A DNA stretch of 64,000 bases, taken from NCBI RefSeq assembly GCF_002236105.1, contig NZ_NIWU01000001.1, forward strand, positions 1,984,001 to 2,048,000, in the 5' to 3' direction. The position numbers were made by a program, and so were the translations under genes. The notes under the pieces are model-generated. The model ran no database searches and had not been told where the DNA came from. It saw only the letters and a list, made by a program, of their open reading frames with translations. Shown here piece after piece: positions 24,957 through 33,080 of the stretch (its first letter is position 1; each line of letters starts with the position of its first letter). Source of the DNA: Pseudomonas umsongensis. GTDB lineage: Bacteria; Pseudomonadota; Gammaproteobacteria; Pseudomonadales; Pseudomonadaceae.

Positions 24957-26486
24957 TCAATGGCCGGATGCTGCAGGCCCAGCCTTCGCCGCAAACGGCG
25001 GTTTCGCCAGCCATACGATCAGGATCAACCCCATGAACGCCCACCCCAGTAACGTGAAGTAGTCCACGGTGGAGAGCATGTACGCCTGGCTGGTCAACAC
25101 GTGGTCGAGCTGCGCATACGCCGGGTTGCTCGCACCACCCAGTGCATGCAGGGCCTCGCGGGTTACGGGCTCGTAGGTGCTGATGCTTTCGCTCATGTAC
25201 GCATGGTGCTGGTCCGCACGGCGAATCCAGATCCAGGTGGTCAGCGACGCGGCAAAGCTGCCGCCCAAGGTCCGCAGGAACGTCGCCAGCCCCGCGCCGT
25301 CGGCGATCTGGCTCGGCGGCAGGTCCGACATCAGGATGCTCAGGGTCGGCATGAAGAACAACGCCACGCCAATGCCCATGAACAACTGCACCAGGGCGAT
25401 GTGCTGGAAGTCCACTTCGCTGGTAAAGCCGGCACGCATGAAACAGCTCAAGCCAATCGCCAGGAATGCCAGGCCCGCCAACAAGCGCAGGTCGAACTTG
25501 TGCGCGTATTTGCCGACAAACGGCGACATCAGGACCGGCAGGATGCCAATTGGCGCCACCGCCAGGCCGGCCCAGGTTGCCGTATAACCCATCTGGGTTT
25601 GCAACCATTGCGGCAGGATCAGGTTGATCCCGAAGAAACCGGCGTACCCCAACACCAGCACCAGGGTGCCGATGCGGAAGTTGCGGTGGGCGAACAGGCG
25701 CAGGTTGACCACCGGGTGTTGGTCGGTCATTTCCCAGATCACGAACACCGCCAGCGCAATCACCGAAATGGCCGCACCGATGAGAATGAAGCTCGATTCG
25801 AACCAGTCCAGGTCATTGCCCTTGTCGAGGATCACCTGCAACGCCCCGACGCCGATGACCAGGGTGATCAAACCGACGTAATCCATCGGCTGATGGCTGG
25901 TCACCACCGGCCGCGCCTTGAGCTGCGAACGCACGACCATGACCGCGAAGATCCCGATCGGCACGTTGATGAAGAAGATCCACGGCCAACTGTAACTGTC
26001 GGTGATCCAGCCGCCGAGGATAGGCCCTGCAATCGGCGCGACCACCGTGACCATCGCCAGCAGCGCCAGGGCCATGCCGCGCCTGGCGGGCGGATAAACG
26101 GCGATCAGCAGCGTCTGGGTCATCGGGTACAACGGTCCCGCCACCAGGCCTTGCAGCACCCGAAAGCCGATCAGCTCCGGCATCGATGTGGAAATACCGC
26201 AGAGAAATGAGGCCAGCACAAACAGGACGGTCGCCCACAGGAACAGCTTCACCTCGCCGAACCGCCGGCTCAGCCAGCCGGTCAGCGGCAACGCGATGGC
26301 GTTGCTCACCGCGAAAGACGTGATGACCCAGGTGCCCTGCTCCGAACTCACCCCCAGGTTGCCGGAAATGGTCGGCAACGCCACGTTGGCGATCGTGGTG
26401 TCGAGCACCTGCATGAAGGTCGCCAGCGACAGGCCGATGGTGCTCAGCACCAGGCTGGGGGGCGTGAATGACGCGTTATTGCTCAT
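24957..26486 (-). CDS. emrB: MFS drug efflux transporter, DHA2/EmrB family
   Basis: Inner-membrane multidrug exporter (509 aa) with 14 predicted helices. The DHA2 signature LDTTIANVALPTI is at about residues 28-40, and the helix 4-5 region has PLYPMTQTLLIAVYPPARRGMALAL. It is expected to act with the EmrA-like adaptor and the outer-membrane channel encoded upstream as a tripartite pump driven by the proton gradient. It is last in the marR operon, separated from emrA by a 168 bp gap holding a REP pair. Substrates cannot be deduced. Confidence 0.92.
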   Translation of the reverse strand: MSNNASFTPPSLVLSTIGLSLATFMQVLDTTIANVALPTISGNLGVSSEQGTWVITSFAVSNAIALPLTGWLSRRFGEVKLFLWATVLFVLASFLCGISTSMPELIGFRVLQGLVAGPLYPMTQTLLIAVYPPARRGMALALLAMVTVVAPIAGPILGGWITDSYSWPWIFFINVPIGIFAVMVVRSQLKARPVVTSHQPMDYVGLITLVIGVGALQVILDKGNDLDWFESSFILIGAAISVIALAVFVIWEMTDQHPVVNLRLFAHRNFRIGTLVLVLGYAGFFGINLILPQWLQTQMGYTATWAGLAVAPIGILPVLMSPFVGKYAHKFDLRLLAGLAFLAIGLSCFMRAGFTSEVDFQHIALVQLFMGIGVALFFMPTLSILMSDLPPSQIADGAGLATFLRTLGGSFAASLTTWIWIRRADQHHAYMSESISTYEPVTREALHALGGASNPAYAQLDHVLTSQAYMLSTVDYFTLLGWAFMGLILIVWLAKPPFAAKAGPAASGH

Positions 26487-26520
26487 CGCGAATCCTTTGA
26501 TACTCGGCTGACGCCGCTAA

Positions 26521-26630
26521 CCCTGTGGGAGCGAGCCTGCTCGCGAAGCGGTATCCCATCCAACACTAATGTTGACTGACCGGACGCTATCCTCGGAACG
26601 CCGCCCGGAGCAGACTCGCTCCCACAGGGG
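26521..26630. repeat. REP inverted pair between emrB and emrA
   Basis: CTGTGGGAGCGAGCCTGCTCGCGA with a partly degenerate inverse copy, inside an operon. It may stabilise the upstream mRNA and lower emrB expression relative to emrA. Confidence 0.88.
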
Positions 26631-26654
26631 TTGGTGTGATGGCAGATTGGCGAG

Positions 26655-27857
26655 TCAGCGACGCGCGGTCTTGCTCACCGCGGCGCTGTTGTCGTGGATC
26701 AATTGCGTGATCATGGCATCGGCCTCGGTCAACTGGCGGTCATAGATGGCGGTGCTGAACGAAGCCTTTTGCGGCGGCTGCTGCGCCAGCACCGGGCCGC
26801 TCTGGTCACGCAGGTTCACATCGACCACGGTCGACAGGCCAACGCGCAGGGGATGCTCGGCCAGCTCCTGGGCGTTGATATGAATCCGCACCGGCACCCG
26901 TTGCACGATCTTGATCCAGTTGCCAGTGGCGTTCTGCGCCGGCAGCAAGGCAAACGCGCTGCCCGTGCCAGCGCCAAGGCTGTCGATGTTGCCGCTGTAT
27001 TTCACGCTGCTGCCGTAGAGATCAGTTTCGATCTCCACCGGCTGGCCGATACGCATGTCACGCAGCTGGGTTTCCTTGAAGTTGGCGTCGATCCACAATT
27101 GATCCAGCGGGATCACCGCCATCAGCGCCTCCCCCGGCTGCACGCGCTGCCCCAGTTGCACGCTGCGCTTGGCCACGTAGCCGGTGACCGGCGCGATCAG
27201 GGTGCTTCGGGCGTTGTTGAGGTAGGCCTGACGCAATTGCGCAGCGGCGGCCATCACGTCCGGGTGCGATGAAACCACCGTGTCATCGACCAGTGCGGCG
27301 GTGGTCTTGAGCTTTTGTTGGGCGGTGGCCAAGGCGTTTTGCGCCGAGGTCAGGTCATCACGGGCGTGGGACAGTTCCTCTTGGGAAATCGCCCCGCCGA
27401 CGGCGAGATTTTTCCGCCGGTTAAAGTTGTCCTGGGCTTTTTGCACCTCAGCTTGCTGGGCGTTGACCTGGGCTTTCATGCCGTCGACGTCGCTGTACAG
27501 ACCGCGAACCTGACGAACAGTCCGGGCCAGATTGGCCTGGGCGCTTTGCAGACCGACTTCGGCGTCGTTCGGGTCGAAGTTCACCAACACCTGGCCTTCG
27601 TGGACCAGGTCGCCATCGTCGGCGCCGATACTGACGACGGTACCGGTAACCAGCGGGGTGATTTCCACCACGTTGCCATTCACATAGGCATCGTCGGTGC
27701 TTTCGCTCCAGCGCCCGTAAAATTCGTGATAGGCCCAGACGCCTGCGCTGCCCAGCGCGACCACCACCGCCAGGGCCAGCAGCATGAACTTGCGCTTGCC
27801 CGAATCGGGATTGGCCGGGGTGTTTTCAGTGGTTGGCGTTGTATCGGCAGTGGCCAT
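26655..27857 (-). CDS. emrA: HlyD/EmrA-family periplasmic adaptor
   Basis: Membrane fusion protein (400 aa) linking the EmrB pump to the outer-membrane channel. A cytoplasmic tail of about 22 residues is followed by one membrane helix (about 24-43), a beta-barrel/lipoyl half (VVSIGADDGDLVHEGQVLVNFDPNDAE), a long coiled-coil hairpin rich in Ala/Gln (about 90-200) and the second lipoyl and barrel halves (TLIAPVTGYVAKRSVQLGQRVQPGEAL). It lies 15 bases after the outer-membrane factor gene. Confidence 0.93.
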   Translation of the reverse strand: MATADTTPTTENTPANPDSGKRKFMLLALAVVVALGSAGVWAYHEFYGRWSESTDDAYVNGNVVEITPLVTGTVVSIGADDGDLVHEGQVLVNFDPNDAEVGLQSAQANLARTVRQVRGLYSDVDGMKAQVNAQQAEVQKAQDNFNRRKNLAVGGAISQEELSHARDDLTSAQNALATAQQKLKTTAALVDDTVVSSHPDVMAAAAQLRQAYLNNARSTLIAPVTGYVAKRSVQLGQRVQPGEALMAVIPLDQLWIDANFKETQLRDMRIGQPVEIETDLYGSSVKYSGNIDSLGAGTGSAFALLPAQNATGNWIKIVQRVPVRIHINAQELAEHPLRVGLSTVVDVNLRDQSGPVLAQQPPQKASFSTAIYDRQLTEADAMITQLIHDNSAAVSKTARR

Positions 27858-27872
27858 GACAAATTCCTTGAA

Positions 27873-29342
27873 TTATTGGGTCAGCGTGGCTGGCGCGGTA
27901 TTGGCCGAGGCCATGGCCTCTGGCTGGAAACCGCCGCCCAGCGCCTGTATCAGCTGGATCGACAGGTCGATCTGCTCGGCATTCAGGTTGGCCAATTGGC
28001 GCTGGGCCTGGAGCAACTGCTGCTCGATGCTGAGCACGTCCAGATAGTTACCGATGCCGGAACCGTAGCGCTGGACCACGGTGTTGTAAGAGTCCTGGGC
28101 GATGTCGGTGGCGTGTTGCTGGGCCGCGATCTGGCGACCGATGTCACGCAACTGGTTGATGCTGTCGCTGACGTCGCCCAGCGCCCTGACCAGGATTTTG
28201 TTGTACTGCGCCACCGCCAAGTCGTAGTCGGCGTCGCGGGAATCGAGGTCGGCGCGCAGTCGACCACCGTCGAAAATCGGTACGGAAATCGTCGGTGCGA
28301 CATTGAAGAAGCGGCTGGCCGAACCAAACATCGCATCGCCCAGCAATGATTCGGCACCGGCCGCGGCGCTGAGGTTCAAGTTCGGATAGAACTGGGTTTT
28401 GCCAGCATCGATATTCTTGCTCGCCGCCTCGACCCGCCAGCGCGCAGCCACCAGGTCCGGACGACGTCCGAGCAGTTCGGCTGGCAGCACCGACGGCAGG
28501 GCCACGGCACCCGGCTTGAGAATGTTCGGTCGAGCGACTTCGTTGCCGCGATCCGGGCCTTTGCCAAGCAGCACGGCCAGCGCGATCCTGGCGCTTTGCA
28601 GGCGCTTCTCGGCATCGATCAAATTGGCTTCGGAGGTGGCTTCCAGGCTTTCGGTCTGCTGGAACTGATACTGGCTGTCGATCCCCGAACTCAGGCGGCG
28701 CTGGCTCAGATCAAGCATTTGCCGGGTACGCTTGAGGTCTTCGGCGGACAGGTCATGGACGATGTGCGCCTGCCCCAGGTCGCTGTAGGCGCGAGCCACG
28801 TCAGCGGACAAGGTCAACTGCGCGGCTTGCTGGTCGACCTCGGCGGCACGGGCCTGCCCCAGCGCCGCTTCCCAGGCATCACGCTGACCGCCCCAGAGGT
28901 CAAAGTTGTAATTGAAGATGGCGCTGATGTTGCGCACCGTGGAGTAATTGCCACCCTGCCCCAGCGGGTCCTGGTCCCGGGCCAGACGCGAACGGCTGAC
29001 GCCGGCGCTGGCATCCAGTGTCGGCATCCGCGCGGCGTCGGCGGCATAGGCCGCGGCGCTGGCCTGATGGGCGCGGGCGTCGGCGATCTGCATGTCGGGG
29101 CTGTCGCGCAGGGCCTCGCGGATCAGACCGTCGAGCTGCGGATCGCCGAGACTTTTCCACCAGTCGCTTTTCGGCCAGGCCGCCGGCGACAGCGTCACGC
29201 CGCTGAGGGATTGCCCCGCCTTGAGGTTTTTTGCATCAAGGCTGACACCTTCGGTGGTCAGGCCACTGTAACTGGCGCAACTGGCCAGGCCCATGGCCAA
29301 CAGAAGCAGGCTGACGCCAGTGCGCAAGGTTTTCACGTTCAT
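27873..29342 (-). CDS. Outer-membrane efflux lipoprotein, NodT/OprM family
   Basis: TolC-like channel (489 aa) with a lipoprotein signal, LASC with the lipidated Cys at 22. Two repeated outer-membrane-efflux-protein domains follow. PELLGRRPDLVAARWRVEAASKNI is the recurring motif of the RND NodT subfamily. It is expected to complete the EmrAB pump across the outer membrane. It overlaps marR by four bases, so it is translationally coupled. Confidence 0.92.
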   Translation of the reverse strand: MNVKTLRTGVSLLLLAMGLASCASYSGLTTEGVSLDAKNLKAGQSLSGVTLSPAAWPKSDWWKSLGDPQLDGLIREALRDSPDMQIADARAHQASAAAYAADAARMPTLDASAGVSRSRLARDQDPLGQGGNYSTVRNISAIFNYNFDLWGGQRDAWEAALGQARAAEVDQQAAQLTLSADVARAYSDLGQAHIVHDLSAEDLKRTRQMLDLSQRRLSSGIDSQYQFQQTESLEATSEANLIDAEKRLQSARIALAVLLGKGPDRGNEVARPNILKPGAVALPSVLPAELLGRRPDLVAARWRVEAASKNIDAGKTQFYPNLNLSAAAGAESLLGDAMFGSASRFFNVAPTISVPIFDGGRLRADLDSRDADYDLAVAQYNKILVRALGDVSDSINQLRDIGRQIAAQQHATDIAQDSYNTVVQRYGSGIGNYLDVLSIEQQLLQAQRQLANLNAEQIDLSIQLIQALGGGFQPEAMASANTAPATLTQ

Positions 29343-29812
29343 TGGTCACCTAACCGCTGCAGGGTGATCGAGTCACCGGCCGCTACCAGGATTTTCTTGA
29401 GAATGGATTCCAGGGTTTTCAGTTCTTCCGGCGTGATGGCTCCGGCCAGTTCATTCATGGCTTCGGTGCCGATGCCCGGCAGAAGATCGGCGAGTTTCTG
29501 GCCCTCGTCGGTCAGCACTAGCTGAATCTGCCGACGGTCTGCCTCGGAGCGCTGGCGGGCGAGGAAACCTTTCTGTTCCAGACGATCGAGCATGCGCGTC
29601 ATCGAACCGCTGTCCAGGGACAGGTACCGGCACAGCTCTCCCGGCGAATCGACGCCGAACTGGGCCATGATGATCAGCACCTTGAACTGCGCCGCGGTGA
29701 TGCCGTGGGGTTCCATGTGCGTATCGATGATCCGGTCCTTGAGCAGCGCAGCGCGCCCGAGCAGGAGGCCGAGGTGGCAATTATGGAAATCGTCTGGCGT
29801 GAAATGTTTCAT
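29339..29812 (-). CDS. MarR-family transcriptional repressor of the efflux operon
   Basis: Winged-helix regulator (157 aa) with the MarR DNA-binding signature SGSMTRMLDRLEQKGFLARQRSEADRRQIQLVLTDEG around residues 65-105. It is first in the operon marR-channel-emrA-emrB. Two perfect CTGCCTAGGCAG palindromes lie in its own promoter, one between -35 and -10, which suggests autorepression released by a drug or phenolic ligand. It resembles EmrR/MprA in context. Confidence 0.93.
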   Translation of the reverse strand: MKHFTPDDFHNCHLGLLLGRAALLKDRIIDTHMEPHGITAAQFKVLIIMAQFGVDSPGELCRYLSLDSGSMTRMLDRLEQKGFLARQRSEADRRQIQLVLTDEGQKLADLLPGIGTEAMNELAGAITPEELKTLESILKKILVAAGDSITLQRLGDQ

Positions 29813-29827
29813 CTGAATACCGATTAG

Positions 29828-29839
29828 CTGCCTAGGCAG
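29828..29839. promoter_or_regulatory. MarR operator, distal copy
   Basis: Perfect palindrome CTGCCTAGGCAG in the 5' leader, 33 bp centre-to-centre (about three helical turns) from the second copy. Confidence 0.8.
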
Positions 29840-29854
29840 TGAATGTATGTCGAA

Positions 29855-29882
29855 ATATTACTGCCTAGGCAGCCAATGTCAA
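29855..29882 (-). promoter_or_regulatory. Sigma-70 promoter of the marR-efflux operon
   Basis: TTGACA (29882-29877), a 16-base spacer and TAATAT (29860-29855) on the minus strand; both boxes are close to consensus. The spacer contains a full operator palindrome. Confidence 0.82.
29861..29872. promoter_or_regulatory. MarR operator inside the promoter spacer
   Basis: Second perfect CTGCCTAGGCAG, lying wholly between the -35 and -10 boxes. Occupation would directly block RNA polymerase. Confidence 0.83.
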
Positions 29883-30057
29883 CGTAATAGTTAGGTTGCT
29901 TAGCAATTAGTTGACCAATGGCGTTGGTTATGAGCGACCGTTTATCGACGTCATCGCCCGCAAAACCGACGACACAACTGGAAGCAAAACTACCCAACTG
30001 GTTAAACTATGCCGCCGCGGCTCAAGGAGCCTGACTGAAGATCACGGGGACATCACA

Positions 30058-31188
30058 GTGGCCGCTCGACCACCCAAGCATTCGCGACTCACTCCGCGCT
30101 GGCCAGCGTTGCGCCGCCTCTTCGGCAAGATATCGGCCGGGCCTGACCGTCACTGCGCGAATGCGCGGGTAATTCACGACTACTTTCACCACAAGGCCTG
30201 TTCTCAGGGCTACACCCTCAGCCATAGCCAGCAACGGGTCATCGACTGCATGGCGCAGCACGCATCAAAACTGTTGGGTACGCCAGGCAAGACACTGCCC
30301 GGGCTTTACCTGCACGGCGCCGTCGGCCGTGGCAAAAGCTGGCTGCTCGACGGGTTCTTCCAGGCGATCCCCCTTGCCCAGAAGCAGCGCCTGCACTTCC
30401 ACGGTTTTTTTGCCCGTCTGCACGAGGGCATGTTCAGCCATCGCAACGAACCGGATGCGCTGGCGACCACGCTGGATGAGTTACTGAGCGATTGTCGGGT
30501 GCTGTGTTTCGACGAGTTTCACGTCCACGACATCGGCGATGCGATGCTCATCACGCGACTGTTCAAGGCGCTGTTCCACAGGGGGATCCTGCTGCTGCTC
30601 ACCTCCAATTACCCGCCTGAAGGCCTGCTGCCCAACCCGCTTTACCATGCGCGCTTCAAGCCCGTGATCGACCTGATCAATGCGCGCATGCACGTCATGG
30701 AAGTCGGCGGGCCCCACGACTATCGCAGCCAGGCCAGAACCCATGCGCACCAGCTGTTCACCCAGGGCCGATACGTCTGGCCCGCCACACTGGCGCAACG
30801 CCAGGCATCGAACCTGCCGGCGCCGAACGGACCGGCCATTGCCCTGGCCGTCGGCACTCGCCATCTATCGGCCCGCTTCTGCAAAGGACGCGCCGTCGGT
30901 TTTACTTTCAGCGACCTGTGCGACCACCCCACAGCGGTCATGGATTACCTGGAGCTGTGTCGCCGCTTCGATCACTGGATCATCGACGAACTGCCCGACC
31001 TCGCCGACTGCTCGATTGCCGCGCAGCAGCGATTCATCAACCTGGTCGACGTCTTGTATGACCAGGACAAGCACCTGACATTGCTGGGCCAGCGCTCACT
31101 GCGCGAAAGCCTGGGCGGTGACGCTATAGACCTGGCGCGCACGCGTAGTCGGTTGGGGCAATTGGTGGAGGTAAGGGAGGGGGTTTGA
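30058..31188 (+). CDS. AFG1/ZapE-family P-loop ATPase
   Basis: 376-residue ATPase of the AFG1 family, to which the cell-division protein ZapE belongs. Walker A is GAVGRGKS at 87-94, Walker B is RVLCFDEFHV, and the family segment LLLLTSNYPPEGLLPNPLYHARFKPVIDLI includes the sensor-1 Asn. The start is taken as GTG 30058, which has GGGGA eight bases upstream and gives a normal family length. The same frame stays open back to a TTG at 29911, but that stretch has no family-like sequence. Most pseudomonads have a ZapE gene elsewhere, so this may be a second copy; its role is unproven. Confidence 0.85.
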   Translation: MAARPPKHSRLTPRWPALRRLFGKISAGPDRHCANARVIHDYFHHKACSQGYTLSHSQQRVIDCMAQHASKLLGTPGKTLPGLYLHGAVGRGKSWLLDGFFQAIPLAQKQRLHFHGFFARLHEGMFSHRNEPDALATTLDELLSDCRVLCFDEFHVHDIGDAMLITRLFKALFHRGILLLLTSNYPPEGLLPNPLYHARFKPVIDLINARMHVMEVGGPHDYRSQARTHAHQLFTQGRYVWPATLAQRQASNLPAPNGPAIALAVGTRHLSARFCKGRAVGFTFSDLCDHPTAVMDYLELCRRFDHWIIDELPDLADCSIAAQQRFINLVDVLYDQDKHLTLLGQRSLRESLGGDAIDLARTRSRLGQLVEVREGV

Positions 31189-31220
31189 GTTGGGGCAACT
31201 TGCTGCGGGGTTGAAGAAAA

Positions 31221-31246
31221 AGATCGCAGCCTGCGGTAGCTCCTGA
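31221..31246. repeat. REP singlet, GTAGGAGCTGCCG family
   Basis: AGATCGCAGCCTGCGGTAGCTCC just after the ZapE-like gene; only one arm is present. Confidence 0.75.
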
Positions 31247-31304
31247 GCCTCTACCAACGTTGGTCCATGCCGGGTCGAGGCTTGTTGTGGGAGATTGTTT
31301 TCTA

Positions 31305-32060
31305 TCCGTTGCTGCGGTAACGCCCACTTATGGTTTCGCTCTTACAGCGACTTCCTTTTTCAAACGCCAAAAAGGAAGCAAAAGGCTTTGCCCCACCACT
31401 CGGTGCCTCGCCTAGGCTCGGCATGCCCTCACTCCGGCATTGCTCCGTGGGTCGCCGCGATGGGCCATCCATGGCCCAGCGCGGCTAAACCGGCGTCCTG
31501 CCGGTTTACCCACTGCGCAATGCCTGCGTTCGGCCATCGTGGTTAACGGGGCACCCAGATCAAAATCAACAGCGAGGCGGCCTTAAAGCCGACCTGACTT
31601 TTTGCTGCCGTACCAGATCCCCTGTAGGAGCGAGCCTGCTGGCAATGGACGTCAACGATAACGCGCCCTGTCTGGATGAACGCGTTGCCTGGAAGTCCAT
31701 CGCGAGCAGGCTCGCTCCTACAGGGGGATCGCAGACAGGCCTGCAATCAGGTCGGCTTTAAGGCCGCCTCGCTTTGGCTGTTGCTTTGGCTTTTGATTTT
31801 CTTGCCCCCTCGAGAGGCCGAGTGGAGGTTCTGCGCAGTGGGTAAACCGGCATGGATGCCGGTTTAGCCGCGCTGGGCCATGGCTGGCCCATCGCGGCGA
31901 CCCACGGAGCAGGACCGGAGCGAGGGTATGGCGAGCCTTAGCGAGCCACCGAACGTCAGGGGCAGGAGCCCTTGGTTACTTAGGGCCGGGCGGCGTTCCG
32001 TTTTTCCAAGTGACTCGCTGTAAGAGCGAAACCATAAGCGGCCGTTACCGCAGGAATGGA
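31305..32060. repeat. Large imperfect inverted repeat with nested REP pair
   Basis: Arms 31305-31598 and 32060-31747 read nearly the same in opposite directions. Shared landmarks are CTGCGGTAACG, CTTATGGTTTCGCTCTTACAGCGA, CTCCGTGGGTCGCCGCGATGGGCC, GCCCAGCGCGGCTAAACCGGC and GAGGCGGCCTTAAAGCCGACCTGA. Each arm contains its own AAACCGGC/GCCGGTTT hairpin, and the centre (31621-31726) holds a REP pair. Both arms contain a short open frame with a WFRSYS stretch, but there is no ribosome site and no further support for coding. It fills most of the 960 bp gap between the ZapE-like gene and yebC; nothing else is recognised there. Confidence 0.85.
31621..31726. repeat. REP inverted pair at the centre of the large inverted repeat
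   Basis: CCTGTAGGAGCGAGCCTGCT and the inverse AGCAGGCTCGCTCCTACAGG, flanking a TGGACGT...AAGTCCA inner match. Confidence 0.88.
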
Positions 32061-32150
32061 TATGTACGCAGTCAACAAAACATAGGTCGGCCTTCTCCGG
32101 CAAGCCTGGCTCCTACAGGGTTGTTTTTTCAGTCGCCGCGAGGGCGCAAA

Positions 32151-32855
32151 TCAACCCGCCAGGCCGACAAACATATCCTGCACGTCGTCATGGTTATCGA
32201 GCCCTTCAAGGAACGCTTCGACCTCAGCCATCTGCTCGTCGCTCAGGCCGCTGACCGGGTTCTTCGGCTGGTAGCCCAACTTGGCCGACAACACGGTGAA
32301 ACCTTGCTCAGGCAGGGCTTTTTGTACCGCGTCCAGGTCCGTAGGTTCGGTCAGGAACAGCGTCGCGCCGTCTTCGCCCGGTTCGAAATCCTGGGCACCG
32401 GCTTCGATGGCAGCCATTTCCGGATCGGCGTCCGGAGTGTCCGGCGAGGCCTCGATCATGCCCACGTGGTTGAAGTCCCAAGCCACCGAACCGGAAGCGC
32501 CCAGTTGGCCCTTGCGAAAAGCAACGCGGATTTCAGCGACGGTACGGTTGATGTTGTCCGTTACGCACTCGACGATCAGCGGCACCTGGTGTGGCGCGAA
32601 GCCTTCATAGGTCACGCGATGGTATTGCACGGTTTCGCCCAGCAGACCGGCGCCTTTCTTGATGGCGCGATCCAGGGTTTCCTTTGGCATCGAAGCTTTC
32701 TTGGCCTGTTCGACCACCAGACGCAGGTGTGCGTTGGTGGCGGTATCGGCACCGTTGCGCGCAGCAATGGTGATTTCCTTCACCAGTTTGCCGAAGATCT
32801 TGCCCTTGGCGTTGGCTGCCGCTTCTTTGTGTTTAACCTTCCACTGTGCGCCCAT
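32151..32855 (-). CDS. YebC/PmpR-family protein
   Basis: 234-residue member of the YebC/PmpR family of DNA-binding or translation-related proteins. N-terminal [23 protein letters not shown], then [28 protein letters not shown] and the acidic middle domain ([28 protein letters not shown]) match the three-domain family. The start [10 protein letters not shown] differs from the MAGHSKW of the RuvC-linked YebC, which suggests this is the second, YeeN-like paralogue. It is a single gene, convergent with the ZapE-like ATPase and divergent from vgrG. Confidence 0.9.
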   Translation of the reverse strand: MGAQWKVKHKEAAANAKGKIFGKLVKEITIAARNGADTATNAHLRLVVEQAKKASMPKETLDRAIKKGAGLLGETVQYHRVTYEGFAPHQVPLIVECVTDNINRTVAEIRVAFRKGQLGASGSVAWDFNHVGMIEASPDTPDADPEMAAIEAGAQDFEPGEDGATLFLTEPTDLDAVQKALPEQGFTVLSAKLGYQPKNPVSGLSDEQMAEVEAFLEGLDNHDDVQDMFVGLAG

Positions 32856-33080
32856 TACTCACTCTCTTGTCTATGGCGCCGAAACATCTATTGGCCGACG
32901 CATGGCGCCAAGTTTATACGGCCTAAAGTTGGCAATCGACCAAAAAATCTCAGGCTCATCCAAGGATCGGCATCTTTACCGATGGTTGTAGGGCAATTCT
33001 GAAATTTCGATTGGCGATGTCCACAAGGCATGCGGGTTTCGTACTCTCTGTGGCCGTACTCCATGGTAGAAGCGCGTCAG

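Noticed and set aside
29911..30057. N-terminal extension of the ZapE-like gene from TTG 29911
   Set aside because: The extra 49 residues show no family similarity, and the GTG at 30058 has a proper ribosome site.
31295..31546. Small protein gene in the left arm of the large inverted repeat (and its counterpart 31864-32103)
   Set aside because: Both frames share a WFRSYS stretch only because the arms are copies. Neither has a ribosome site or conserved length, so they are treated as repeat sequence.
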